Part shown: piece after piece, positions 43,120-51,526 of the stretch
How the letters are laid out: every line of letters starts with the position of its first letter
How positions within the stretch are numbered: position 1 is the first letter of the stretch
Source of the DNA: Didemnitutus sp047777955
Lineage (GTDB): Bacteria; Verrucomicrobiota; Verrucomicrobiia; Opitutales; Opitutaceae
Direction of reading: 5' to 3'
DNA length: 64,000 nucleotides
Assembly (NCBI RefSeq): GCF_047777955.1
Contig: NZ_CP180536.1
Span: forward strand, 1-64,000
The notes under the pieces: generated by a model
The model's input: only the letters and a program-made list of their open reading frames with translations
What the model was told of the DNA's origin: nothing
The model's database searches: none
Translations under genes and position numbers: made by a program

Positions 43120-44288
43120 TCTCATCCGGTTCCTACCCAAACGTCTGGGCCTCTATTTCCACCGGGGACATCCCCTCTGCCCGCGCAGCCTGGGACCATT
43201 TCACGAAAACTCTCCCGAAAACGACGGCTTATGTCGAGGGGCGACGCTTCTCGGGTAATGCAACATTCCCGCGCCCCTACGACGCGTTGCTCGATAATCT
43301 CCTCTCAATCATACACTGGACGCTCTGGCGCTACGGTTACACACCAACGCCGTCCCCGACAGAATTCGATAGTTGGTGGTCGATTCTACCCGCACTCGAC
43401 AAAGCAGCTCAGAAGCAGTCGCCCCGCTACTTCCTCGCGCCACCTCTGTGCGAAGCCCTCCTCCGAACAGAGCCGCCCCCCGATACTGAACCGTATTTCA
43501 AGCTCCCGTTCCAATCCTTCTACATCCAACTGCCCGTCGGTTTGGTCCGCCTTGGCGAGCTAGACATCACTCAGATCCTGGTCGCTCAACGGGAGCACCG
43601 TGAGGAGTTCCAGCTACCCCTGCCACTGGTGAACGAAATACACCAGGGCGCTGGCCTACCACTGCCGGCCCAGACGCGCGCACCAAGTCAGTATTTTGTC
43701 GGCGAGGTTCCTACCTCCAACCTCACGCTGACTTTTTACCACGACAATAGCCTACTATTCACGCCTCAACCCCACGGCACATTGAGTCTCCCGCTTGCCG
43801 GCGACCGTCCCCTTACGTCGCTGCTTTCATTGGGCGACACCCTCAACTCGCTTCCGTCCGATCCTTCGCTCAAGATCGACAACAGCCGCACCTTGCTGCT
43901 GCTGGTCGTCAACACAGTTTGCTTGCTGAACTCACGCCCTGAACTCGCGCCGACGGAGCACACGTTGATGCGCGCTCCTCGCGAGAGACACGGTAAGCTG
44001 AAAGGCGAACTTTGGTCGCCCGCAATCCTCGGAGCAGACTATGCTTTAAGGACAACATCAACATCCTCGGGAGGAGAACCGTCTCCTGACGATCGCGGCC
44101 TCGTGCGCCCACACTGGCGTCGTGGCCATTGGCGACAACAGCGCCACGGTCCATCTCTGACGCAGCACCGCCTTCTGTGGATCGAGCCGGTTTTAGTTAA
44201 CGCTGATCTCGCGCAGCGACATGACTATCATGCGATGCCGCCCCTCATGGGCGGGGCCTGCACAAAGCGCAAACCAATCGGCCGCTAA
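43116..44288 (+). CDS. Protein with conserved RPHWRRGHW motif (390 aa)
   Basis: No domain is assigned over most of the length. The C terminus carries VRPHWRRGHWRQQRHG (about 336-351) followed by LLWIEPVLVN. This motif is widespread in uncharacterised phage and plasmid proteins and is reminiscent of the C-terminal region of the AcrVA2 anti-CRISPR family; that link is tentative. It is translationally coupled to the P-loop protein and is last in this plus-strand group. A defence or anti-defence role would be a guess. Confidence 0.6.
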   Translation: MISSGSYPNVWASISTGDIPSARAAWDHFTKTLPKTTAYVEGRRFSGNATFPRPYDALLDNLLSIIHWTLWRYGYTPTPSPTEFDSWWSILPALDKAAQKQSPRYFLAPPLCEALLRTEPPPDTEPYFKLPFQSFYIQLPVGLVRLGELDITQILVAQREHREEFQLPLPLVNEIHQGAGLPLPAQTRAPSQYFVGEVPTSNLTLTFYHDNSLLFTPQPHGTLSLPLAGDRPLTSLLSLGDTLNSLPSDPSLKIDNSRTLLLLVVNTVCLLNSRPELAPTEHTLMRAPRERHGKLKGELWSPAILGADYALRTTSTSSGGEPSPDDRGLVRPHWRRGHWRQQRHGPSLTQHRLLWIEPVLVNADLAQRHDYHAMPPLMGGACTKRKPIGR

Positions 44289-44299
44289 ATGCTTTGCGG

Positions 44300-45061
44300 C
44301 TAATCCTGGCTCTTGCCGAAGAACGAGTCGCACGCCTGACGGATTTCCCAATCGTAGGGCTCAACCCCTTCAGGCGTGGCCTTCTTCATCTGCTCGCGGC
44401 AGAATGCAACCCATCGCTCAGGCGTAAGTGGAAGCGTCTGTTGAAATAACTCGCCCGCTGGCGTGAGCGCCCCCGCGTCCACGGATGTGCCAGGAGGACA
44501 TGCCCGGCTGTAGATCGTCGCGAAGCGCATCGGGGCGATCAGGCTGGCGTAAGCATCCCAGTAGCTACCAAAGCCGATCACCACAACGGCCGCCGTCTTG
44601 TCTCTGTCACCAACCCCACCCCGTTGCCATGCGAGTCCCCACGTGCCCGAGGCAGAATCCCACGCCACAAACAGCGGCCCTCGATCCATTCGCTCCGCAG
44701 GAAACAACATCGGCATTTCTTCGCAGTGCAGGCACTGCCCGACCCGCCACTCGCGCGTGATCGTCGGCACTGAGGCGCGAACCCCGCAGCTCGCGCACGT
44801 GTGTTTGTCGTGCTGCGGCAGACCTCGCCGGTAGCGATGTGCGATGCGAATCTTCGTATTCAGGCGCCACGTCTTGAGCACGTTGAGTTCATTCACCGCG
44901 TAGGGCTCACCCGCGCGCAGCTCCGCAATAAGTGCTTCCGGGTTGATCTGTGCGGCGTCCCGAATCACCGCGTCCCAATCAGTCGGCGCATCGAGCGGCT
45001 GAAACGCCGCGTCGATGGCTTGGTCGCGGCCGAAGGCATGATCGTGTGGGACAATGTTCAT
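44300..45061 (-). CDS. Zinc-finger hypothetical protein (253 aa)
   Basis: CASCGVRA and CLHCEE (about 89-120) form a four-Cys zinc site. The rest has no motif I recognise. The ATG overlaps the stop of the 45058 gene (ATGA). It is the third gene of an operon starting at the 47243-47272 promoter. Confidence 0.6.
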   Translation of the reverse strand: MNIVPHDHAFGRDQAIDAAFQPLDAPTDWDAVIRDAAQINPEALIAELRAGEPYAVNELNVLKTWRLNTKIRIAHRYRRGLPQHDKHTCASCGVRASVPTITREWRVGQCLHCEEMPMLFPAERMDRGPLFVAWDSASGTWGLAWQRGGVGDRDKTAAVVVIGFGSYWDAYASLIAPMRFATIYSRACPPGTSVDAGALTPAGELFQQTLPLTPERWVAFCREQMKKATPEGVEPYDWEIRQACDSFFGKSQD

Positions 45062-47022
45062 TCTTCATCCTCCGGGAGGTCCGTTTCGTCTTTCAAATTC
45101 ACCAGAACAGGCGCCACGCCCGCCTGCGCCGCCTCAATCGCCGGCTTCACTTTCGACCACTGGGCGAGCAGCGGCACAGCAAATTTATTCCGCCGCTTCC
45201 ACTGCCTGTCATCGAGCAGGCGCCTCGCGAGATCGGCCGGCAATCCGGTCGGCACCCATTGCGTCTCTGAAATGGGAGCCACACCAAGCTTCGTCGTGAT
45301 CGGCCGCGACGCCGGCGTGTCATGACGATACGAGGACTCCGCCCAGCGCTTGTTGCACTCGTAATCGTGGACATACAGCATCCCCGCCTTGTCGTGCTTA
45401 CTGTCCGGCTCAGGAGGCTCCCAGTGATGCACCGTGAAGACAAAAGGCCCCTCTCCGCGCTTGCCAATGTTCCGCTTCGCGGCGGTCCCGTATTTCTCTT
45501 TGTAGAACGCCCACCGGTAGGCGATGATCTTGTCGCCCGGCTTCAACGCATCGTTGCGCGCCAGGCGTTCAAACTGGTTCGTGTTCAAGCTATCCGTGAT
45601 GCCAGACGAGAAATCCTCGATCAGCTTGATGTAACGCGGCGCGTCCTCGCCGAACAAATCCGCGCCGCGTGGGATGTTCAGGATGTCGCGCTGGTCGATG
45701 ATCCCCTGGAGCGCGAGCGCGAAGGGCATCCGCTTCCGTTGGTGATGCTTCGCTCGCTCCGAGGCCACCCGACGCAAGTATTCATCCAGTTCCTTCGTGT
45801 AGTGTTCGCTGTCGAGCCAGTCCTGCAACGTTCGATAAGTGGCGTCAGTCTTCCAGCGCACGGGGCATGGCTCCTCTTCGTTCGCCATGTCTGCCCGATC
45901 GCGTTTGTCCTCAACGCGCTTCCCGCGGCCGAATCGTCCGTCGAGATCGTCGCCGCCATCGGCCGCTCGCCAGTGCGCCGTCCAGATTTGCTCCTGAAAC
46001 GCCCGCAGCAGTCCCGGCATGTCGTCACCCGCGGGGAAAATGCGCTCATCGAAATGCACGTCCGTAGAGAAGCGCCAGACGTTCTCGCCGTCGCGCACCC
46101 AAACCAGGTTCTCCATGTTGTAGGCGTTGTAATATGCCGCCAGCAGACCACCCAGCCCCTCGCTGCGATAATCGCGCTCGGTCCGGCGAATCCGCGTCAC
46201 GAGGATGCACTTCGGCAACGGCAGGAGCTGCTTCCATCGGCCCGATCGAAGCAGCCAACGATCGACCCGCCCAACATCGCGCCAATCCATGTTCAGCAAA
46301 TTGGCGATCAGACCCAGCTCTTCATCGAGATAAATCCGTGTTTGGAAAAGCCCATACGGCTCCTCCCGCGGCGCGCGATCGCCGCGCCGCAACTGTTCGA
46401 GGCCCGCCGCGGGGTTGCAGTAGGCGTTCATCAACCCCATGCCCTCGCGGAAGTGAGAAAGCTGCTCTTGCATCTTCTCGCTCGCGGACGCCATTCGCTC
46501 GTCACCAACGACGCCTGCGAGTTGGCTTTGGAGCAGCCGCAACTGGAGCCGGTTGCGATTCTGCGGCGTGAACGAAAGCGCATAGCGCCCCGCCGGACTC
46601 GCGCTAGCCATTGTGTCGGTCCCGTCGCCGATCAGCCCCGCGACCGCCGGCGTCTGCAATTCGCTGATCTCGCGAACGTGGATCTCGTGAAGCAAGCCCA
46701 TGTATGTGCCATCACCGTCATGCGGCCAGTGGCTCGGCTTCGCCTTCGGGAAGGCCTTCTTGAAGGCCGCAATGTTCGCCAGCGCCTCCGGCATATTCGA
46801 CCAGACCTGGATCACCTCTTCGTCACCATGCGGCAATGAGACACCGGGGATGAATACTCCGGCGTAGCGACCAGTAAGCACCGCCGGGAACGGATGTCCC
46901 ATGACGAGGGCTTTCTTGGCCGTGGCAAGGTCCGGGAAGCGCCCTTTGCGCTCACCCCAATCGGCGATGTAGTTGCCATCGCCGTAAGGGTCAGGCCCGA
47001 GACTGAAACGGAAGAGTTTCAT
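45058..47022 (-). CDS. Large hypothetical protein (654 aa)
   Basis: I do not recognise it. It is soluble with many Trp and Tyr residues, a central conserved-looking segment (YYNAYNMENLVWVRDGENVW) and a charged hinge (KRVEDKRDRADMANEEE, about 377-393). No P-loop, HExxH or nuclease motif was visible. The ATG overlaps the stop of the 47019 zinc protein (ATGA). As the main gene of a three-gene operon under the shared palindromic promoter, it deserves structure-based comparison. Confidence 0.6.
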   Translation of the reverse strand: MKLFRFSLGPDPYGDGNYIADWGERKGRFPDLATAKKALVMGHPFPAVLTGRYAGVFIPGVSLPHGDEEVIQVWSNMPEALANIAAFKKAFPKAKPSHWPHDGDGTYMGLLHEIHVREISELQTPAVAGLIGDGTDTMASASPAGRYALSFTPQNRNRLQLRLLQSQLAGVVGDERMASASEKMQEQLSHFREGMGLMNAYCNPAAGLEQLRRGDRAPREEPYGLFQTRIYLDEELGLIANLLNMDWRDVGRVDRWLLRSGRWKQLLPLPKCILVTRIRRTERDYRSEGLGGLLAAYYNAYNMENLVWVRDGENVWRFSTDVHFDERIFPAGDDMPGLLRAFQEQIWTAHWRAADGGDDLDGRFGRGKRVEDKRDRADMANEEEPCPVRWKTDATYRTLQDWLDSEHYTKELDEYLRRVASERAKHHQRKRMPFALALQGIIDQRDILNIPRGADLFGEDAPRYIKLIEDFSSGITDSLNTNQFERLARNDALKPGDKIIAYRWAFYKEKYGTAAKRNIGKRGEGPFVFTVHHWEPPEPDSKHDKAGMLYVHDYECNKRWAESSYRHDTPASRPITTKLGVAPISETQWVPTGLPADLARRLLDDRQWKRRNKFAVPLLAQWSKVKPAIEAAQAGVAPVLVNLKDETDLPEDEE

Positions 47023-47237
47023 CGAGCCCTCACAATCTCTTCCGCTTCGCGGATCGCATCGTCGCGTTCGTATTCATTTCCCAGCATGATCGTGTTCTGG
47101 AGATGGTCAGGCAAGGTCCGCCACGACGCCAGACAGCAAACGGCCCGCCGCTCGTTGTATCGCCGCAACGTCTGCCCGCATCCACAGGGGCACGTCGGAC
47201 CTTCGTCTGTTTCGCACACTGTCTCGCCTTGCTGCAT
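47019..47237 (-). CDS. Small zinc-binding protein (72 aa)
   Basis: CPCGCG (about 16-21) and CCLASW (about 33-38) suggest a small zinc ribbon with a helical acidic tail. Its ATG lies 6 nt from the -10 element, so the mRNA is probably leaderless. It opens the three-gene operon that runs to 44300. Confidence 0.65.
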   Translation of the reverse strand: MQQGETVCETDEGPTCPCGCGQTLRRYNERRAVCCLASWRTLPDHLQNTIMLGNEYERDDAIREAEEIVRAR

Positions 47238-47242
47238 GTCGT

Positions 47243-47272
47243 CAGTAATGCGCTTTACTGTTCAACCGTCAA
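47243..47272 (-). promoter_or_regulatory. Palindromic leaderless promoter of the 47237 operon
   Basis: TTGACG (-35, 47267-47272) and ATTACT (-10, 47244-47249) are 17 bp apart. The palindrome CAGTAATGCGCTTTACTG (47243-47260) overlies the -10 and spacer. The ATG begins 6 nt after the -10. A repressor bound here would block RNA polymerase. Confidence 0.65.
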
Positions 47273-47311
47273 GCTTGCGTTGATCTTTCGCGCTGGCCAC
47301 CCTACTCCATC

Positions 47312-47845
47312 GTGTCCGATCCCGCACAACTCGTCGTCCTGGTCCATCCAGCTTCACTCTGCGGAAGCCTGATGTTTCACTACGCGGCGAGTTCGAGTCT
47401 GCGCGCTGCTGCGCGCGACAACCGCCGGCACCTTTGCGACGAAGTTGTCCGCCATCCTGGCGTCCCGATCGTCATCCTCGGCGAGAATGGCGATGAAATC
47501 CCAGAAGTCCCCGAGGTATCTGCGGCCGTCAACCACTGCCAAGCCCACGGCCTCACGATCGAGGCCGGCCCGTGGGGCTCTGAACTGAAACGCGCGGCTG
47601 CGAAGATCCACGCGGCGCACCCCGCCGCGAAGACTGTTTTGGTGACGGGCGCATGGGCTGATCGCAAAGACGGCTGCGTGACAACGGTAGCCGATGCCCT
47701 GCGCGCGAAGTATGGTAACAGTGCCGCAGTCACCATCTCTGCGTTCGCCCCTTCGCTCGACTCGATCGAGGAAGAGTTCGCGGAGGCCTTCGGGGAACCG
47801 CTTCCCGTAAAAACTACGCCGCGGCGATCGACCCGCTCACGCTAA
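47312..47845 (+). CDS. Hypothetical protein (177 aa)
   Basis: This is a soluble protein with alternating strands and helices (VLVTGAWADRKDGCVTTVAD), possibly a Rossmann-like or flavodoxin-like fold; no family recognised. The start is a GTG at 47312; TTGATC at 47279-47284 is a possible -35, giving again a very short leader. It is convergent with the 47848 kinase-like gene. Confidence 0.55.
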   Translation: MSDPAQLVVLVHPASLCGSLMFHYAASSSLRAAARDNRRHLCDEVVRHPGVPIVILGENGDEIPEVPEVSAAVNHCQAHGLTIEAGPWGSELKRAAAKIHAAHPAAKTVLVTGAWADRKDGCVTTVADALRAKYGNSAAVTISAFAPSLDSIEEEFAEAFGEPLPVKTTPRRSTRSR

Positions 47846-47847
47846 GG

Positions 47848-48354
47848 TCAGATCCCGCAGCGTCGCAGGACCTCTGCGACCAGTTCGTCCACCGGACGCA
47901 TCCCGTCCAGGACCTCGACACCTGCCAGGTCTCGCTGCGGCAGCACAAAGGCTGCATTCTCCTGCTCACCGATCAGTGCAAAGCTGGCGTCCGACGGCCG
48001 CCGCGGACGACGGGCCTCGCGCCGCGCAAGGCAGATGTCGAACGGCACATCGAGATAGAATCGACGCGCCTCCAGTTCCGCGATCAACGGATAAACGAAC
48101 AGACAGAATCCTTCCGCCACGGTGCCGATCGTCCGATTGCCAAGTGCGATCGCCAGACGTGAGCCGTTGTAGAGTTCCGGCCGCTCGAACGTCCTGACCG
48201 GCCCGCGTGGCGTCCCCACCACCACGCGCTTGCCGCGAATGAAGTGCTCGTCCAACGAGTGGCACGGAAATCCGGCGCGACTTGCCACCGCGCGCGCAAG
48301 CGTGGACTTCCCTGAAGCACTCGGGCCCGCAATGAGGATCAATGGGGGGCGCAT
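47848..48354 (-). CDS. P-loop kinase-like protein (168 aa)
   Basis: LIAGPSASGKSTLARAVASR is a Walker A of the nucleoside/uridine-kinase type, and the lid-like basic segment LARREARRPRRPSD (about 108-121) fits a small-molecule kinase. The substrate is unknown. Its start overlaps the 48339 gene by 16 bp, so it is the last gene of the 50401 operon. Confidence 0.7.
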   Translation of the reverse strand: MRPPLILIAGPSASGKSTLARAVASRAGFPCHSLDEHFIRGKRVVVGTPRGPVRTFERPELYNGSRLAIALGNRTIGTVAEGFCLFVYPLIAELEARRFYLDVPFDICLARREARRPRRPSDASFALIGEQENAAFVLPQRDLAGVEVLDGMRPVDELVAEVLRRCGI

Positions 48355-48815
48355 GGTTTATCGTCTTCCGCGCTCGGCTCCGCTCCGCGTCGCTGATCGT
48401 GAAGCCAGTTGCGAACGGCCGTTTCCATCGCATTGAGTCCGTTTACCCAGCAATCGTCAGCGATGCGCGCGGCGTCGCCGGTGAGTTCGCTGTAGCCTTC
48501 CGGCGGATCGCCGGCGCCGGCCTCGTTCGCCGCATCCTTGATCGACGCCAGCTCGGCCTCCAGTTTCACCATCCAGAGCGAATCCGCCGGCTCTGCATCG
48601 CTCGCCAGAGCCGCGTCTGGGAGCGCGTAAGTGAAATTCTCGTCGCCCATGTGGACCGGCACGGCGCCGCCACCATCGCGCCACGCTTTCTTGCGCAGCA
48701 ACGACTGGAGCTTCTTATCCACCACCTTCAGGGCGGCCTTGCCCCGCTTTGTCTGCATCTGCGCTGATCCGAGCGCGCAGGCGCGCAAAATTGCGAGAGC
48801 TTCGAGCATGTTCAT
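48339..48815 (-). CDS. Hypothetical protein (158 aa)
   Basis: This is a soluble, helical protein (LEALAILRACALGSAQMQTK; SIKDAANEAGAGDPPEGYSE) without recognised motif. The ATG at 48815 follows the methyltransferase stop by 16 bp; an ATG two codons later is an alternative. It overlaps the kinase-like gene. Confidence 0.6.
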   Translation of the reverse strand: MNMLEALAILRACALGSAQMQTKRGKAALKVVDKKLQSLLRKKAWRDGGGAVPVHMGDENFTYALPDAALASDAEPADSLWMVKLEAELASIKDAANEAGAGDPPEGYSELTGDAARIADDCWVNGLNAMETAVRNWLHDQRRGAEPSAEDDKPCAPH

Positions 48816-48831
48816 GTTTTGTTGCCTCCGT

Positions 48832-49632
48832 TTAAGCAGCCGTCTTCCGCCAACGCCCGCCATGATCGGCGTAGTCACCCAGATAGAGAACCTTTCGCAC
48901 CTGCTGCTTCCAATTCGGGTTCCCAGTCGGCCGACGTGGGCAGACGAAATGATAAATCTGATCCAACTCGGCGTCGCCGCCGGCGGCCTCGATCGCAGCA
49001 TCCACGACGGCGCCCCAGACGCTCTGCCGCGGGCGCCCCTGCACAAGGAGCAACTTTGCGCCAGGACTCATCCCCTTCACCTCGGCAGTCTCGGGATAGA
49101 TCAGAAATCCAAACAGTCGGCGCTGGCGCTCTTTCGTGAACACGACCCAGTTCAGCGGACGCATGAGGCCCGGGAAAAGCTCGCGCGGAATCATCTGCTG
49201 CTCGATCGAGAACATTTCCGCCCATTGGAGCGTCGGCCGCGCCCATTGAAAGTGATACGCCGGCAGGATCATCGCCGCCCGGCCGCCCTCGTTCAGCTCG
49301 CGATGCATCCGCCGGAGAAATTGATCGACCAGCCGACGGGAGAACGGCGGATTGCCAATGAACAGCGTCGGCTCAAATGGGAGCGCCACGGTCCGAAAGT
49401 CGCCCGTGATGACAGGCCGACCGCTGTTCTTGATCGCCTGCGCCGCAAGCGCCGGGTCGATCTCGATCCCAACCACCTGCTCGATCGGTGGCGGAATCGC
49501 ACGAAGAAATCCACGGCCGTCGCCACATGAGAATTCCACGACCCGCTCATGCGCCGCCAGGCTCATCCGCTCCACGAGCAGTTCGCCAGCGAACGCCGGC
49601 GTCATGTATTGCCCGAGGCCCTGAGCGCTCAC
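48832..49632 (-). CDS. DNA N6-adenine methyltransferase-type protein
   Basis: The protein (266 aa) starts with YMTP (motif X-like), then VVEFSCGDGRGF (motif I, about 32-43), VVGIEIDP (motif II) and LFIGNPPFSR (motif IV, about 90-99). N-P-P-F is the N6-adenine signature. No restriction enzyme is adjacent, so an orphan modification role is likely. Third gene of the 50401 operon; its start overlaps the preceding stop (ATGA). Confidence 0.8.
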   Translation of the reverse strand: MSAQGLGQYMTPAFAGELLVERMSLAAHERVVEFSCGDGRGFLRAIPPPIEQVVGIEIDPALAAQAIKNSGRPVITGDFRTVALPFEPTLFIGNPPFSRRLVDQFLRRMHRELNEGGRAAMILPAYHFQWARPTLQWAEMFSIEQQMIPRELFPGLMRPLNWVVFTKERQRRLFGFLIYPETAEVKGMSPGAKLLLVQGRPRQSVWGAVVDAAIEAAGGDAELDQIYHFVCPRRPTGNPNWKQQVRKVLYLGDYADHGGRWRKTAA

Positions 49633-50192
49633 GGCAATGCCCTCCAGGCTTCATCAAGCACTCGCTTGATCGTGATGCACCACGACTCATATTCCTCCAT
49701 GTTGATGTGCTCTTGGAGCCGGTCGGTGCGCGCCAAGAGCTTATCGACCCCCGCTCGCTCTTCGGAGCCCTCGGGCATAGCCCTCTGGATTTCGCGCAGG
49801 CGGTCGTGCAGTTCGTTCAGCTTCTTGCGCTTCGTTGCCGCGATCGCCGCGAGTTCCGCGGCGATCTTGCCGACGGCGAGGATTGCCGAGGCCGCCGCAT
49901 CGGACTCCGCCGGCGTCAGCAGCGACGCCCCACCGGACGGGACTGCCGCCGCAGGCTCGTCATGCCCTTCCTCGGCGGCGTGACGCTTCCGGGGCGGAGG
50001 TGCTTCGGCTTCGCTGATCGGCGTCACGGAAACAATCTTCTCAAATCCGCCGTGCATAGACGCCGCCTTTCGGGCGGAGGCCTCCGTGCCTTTCCGGCGA
50101 ATCGTCATTTCCTCAATGTCCGGCAACAGCCCTGAACCCGGCTTCCGCCGGGTGAACCGCACCTCGTATCCGTATGGCTTCGGGTCGCTCAT
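49629..50192 (-). CDS. Hypothetical protein (187 aa)
   Basis: There is a beta-rich start (YEVRFTRRKPGSG), an Ala/Pro linker, and a helical C-terminal part (NELHDRLREIQRAMPEGSEE) probably forming a coiled coil. The ATG at 50192 overlaps the stop of the 50401 gene (ATGA), and the stop overlaps the methyltransferase start. Confidence 0.6.
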   Translation of the reverse strand: MSDPKPYGYEVRFTRRKPGSGLLPDIEEMTIRRKGTEASARKAASMHGGFEKIVSVTPISEAEAPPPRKRHAAEEGHDEPAAAVPSGGASLLTPAESDAAASAILAVGKIAAELAAIAATKRKKLNELHDRLREIQRAMPEGSEERAGVDKLLARTDRLQEHINMEEYESWCITIKRVLDEAWRALP

Positions 50193-50401
50193 AATTCCTT
50201 TCGACGCTTCTTCGCTCGTGGACATTTCACGTGCTCGAACAGCATCTGTCCAAACCGCGCCAGCATCGTCACATGGCGGAAACGACGGCGGCCGATCTTC
50301 CGGCCGCACACCAGGCACTCGACACCGGGGACGCGCGCGCACTCATACCCCCACTTCGGGTGCAATCGGCGCCGGCGCAAAACCTTCGTTTCCGTAATCA
50401 C
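50189..50401 (-). CDS. Small zinc-binding protein (70 aa)
   Basis: It starts at GTG, 9 nt downstream of the -10. CLVCGRKIG, followed after about 20 residues by a further Cys (HVKCPRAK), suggests a treble-clef-like zinc site. Basic N and C termini favour nucleic-acid binding. It opens the operon 50401-47848. Confidence 0.6.
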   Translation of the reverse strand: MITETKVLRRRRLHPKWGYECARVPGVECLVCGRKIGRRRFRHVTMLARFGQMLFEHVKCPRAKKRRKEL

Positions 50402-50409
50402 TGCCCCGA

Positions 50410-50438
50410 CAGTAAAGCGCTTTACTGTTGAGCGTCAA
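50410..50438 (-). promoter_or_regulatory. Palindromic leaderless promoter of the 50401 operon
   Basis: TTGACG (50433-50438) and TTTACT (50411-50416) are 16 bp apart. CAGTAAAGCGCTTTACTG (50410-50427) is a perfect 18-bp palindrome. The GTG follows 9 nt after the -10. This is the only fully symmetric copy in the set. Confidence 0.65.
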
Positions 50439-50664
50439 GCCCCCTCTGAACCGCGGCGAAGGCCTTCGCATGCCTGCCACCCGAGCAGAAGTGACAACGC
50501 ACCTTGTGCGGCGCCTGGCGCGGCTCGTTCGTGATCGAAAAGGCGCGCGGCACACTCCGCCGCGCGCTCTTGAAATGCCCGCATTCGAGCCTCAACCAAT
50601 AGCACCGGTCGTGCACCTCGATGTGCGTCACCTGCCGCCACGGAGCCGTGTGCATCGCGGTCAC
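50422..50664 (-). CDS. Small Cys/His protein (80 aa)
   Basis: CYWLRLECGH and KVRCHFCSG suggest one zinc site. The last codons overlap the palindrome and -35 of the 50401 promoter, so transcripts of the upstream operon read into it. Start overlaps the glycosylase stop (ATGA). Confidence 0.6.
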   Translation of the reverse strand: MTAMHTAPWRQVTHIEVHDRCYWLRLECGHFKSARRSVPRAFSITNEPRQAPHKVRCHFCSGGRHAKAFAAVQRGLDAQQ

Positions 50665-51308
50665 GTGCCACCCTCCACCGCGGCCACGGCTTCCCCGAAG
50701 GCTTCCAGCAATTCCCGCGGGAACGGCGCCGGCACCTTGCGGAGATGCGCCGGCCAGGCGATCTCGCGCTCATCAATCCCAAGCGGCAGCTTGGAGCAGA
50801 AATCCCAAATGATGCCATCGAGTGTGCGCGGCATCACTCTCCTGGCGTCCGCTTCCGCCAGGAACACGAGTTCCAGCGTGCGATAACGCTCCGGCGGCGG
50901 CGTTGCCTTGGGCGCCTTGTGCCCGAGGTAGCGGAGCCATTTCAGCACGTGCGTATCGAGGGCCGCGTAACGCTCGCCCGGGCGCGTCCAGAGGATGAAG
51001 AACCGCGATGTCTTCGGGCCGATCCCGTGGATTTTCTCCAAGACCTCGGGGCCGCAGGCCTTCAGATCGAGCTGCGCCGCCGCGATCTCACGAAAGGCGC
51101 GCGTGATCTTCCCGTAGTTGCCCAGCCGCGCCTCGCGGATCGAGGCCTCCAACAACCCGGCCTTCTCCAGATCCTGCACAAACCTGAAGGGAGACCGCCC
51201 ACCGCCGGCCGCAAAGAATCGTCCGAGCGCTCGGCGCGCGAACTCCGCCGACTTGCCAGCAACCACGACTGAATACAGGAGGCGATACTGACGCTCGTTC
51301 GTGTTCAC
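50661..51308 (-). CDS. HhH-GPD DNA glycosylase
   Basis: The protein (215 aa) has the helix-hairpin-helix IHGIGPKTSRFFILW (about 93-107) with its Lys, followed by YAALDTHVLKWLRYLG carrying the catalytic Asp, the HhH-GPD pattern of base-excision repair glycosylases such as the compact 8-oxoguanine (AGOG/Ogg2-like) type. No iron-sulphur cysteine loop is present, unlike Nth/MutY. It presumably removes damaged bases from DNA. Fourth of the four genes counted back from 50422 in the 51906 operon is not reached; it is third after 51906 and 51526. Confidence 0.75.
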   Translation of the reverse strand: MNTNERQYRLLYSVVVAGKSAEFARRALGRFFAAGGGRSPFRFVQDLEKAGLLEASIREARLGNYGKITRAFREIAAAQLDLKACGPEVLEKIHGIGPKTSRFFILWTRPGERYAALDTHVLKWLRYLGHKAPKATPPPERYRTLELVFLAEADARRVMPRTLDGIIWDFCSKLPLGIDEREIAWPAHLRKVPAPFPRELLEAFGEAVAAVEGGT

Positions 51309-51526
51309 AACTGCTCCTCGACCAGACGCTCAAGCTTCACTCCAAACCGGTCCGCCAGCTCAACCAGCTCCCCGACACGGTAGCCCATCACCACGTAGAT
51401 CATCCCAACGCCAGCGCGCCGGAGAATCGGCCGCGTAGCGTAAGCTTCCAGCGCCTCGCGACACTCGGTAGCCAGCGCGACGCCCTCCGGCACCGCAATC
51501 ACCGCTTCGTCGCGTCCAAGTTTCAT
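51305..51526 (-). CDS. Hypothetical protein (73 aa)
   Basis: It has a hydrophobic beta strand (AGVGMIYVVMGY) followed by a helix (VGELVELADRFGVKLERLVE). No family recognised. Both ends overlap neighbours by ATGA junctions, giving tight coupling to the glycosylase. Confidence 0.6.
   Translation of the reverse strand: MKLGRDEAVIAVPEGVALATECREALEAYATRPILRRAGVGMIYVVMGYRVGELVELADRFGVKLERLVEEQL

Noticed and set aside
42409..44288. Zeta/epsilon toxin-antitoxin pair
   Set aside because: The P-loop protein could resemble a zeta kinase, but the partner is a 390-residue protein, far larger than an epsilon antitoxin, and the VDLGAN segment fits plasmid StbB/TraL proteins better.
45322..46839. A 505-codon plus-strand open frame across the 654-residue gene
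   Set aside because: The minus-strand gene is in an operon with ATGA couplings and a promoter. The plus frame is its antisense shadow with no upstream signals.
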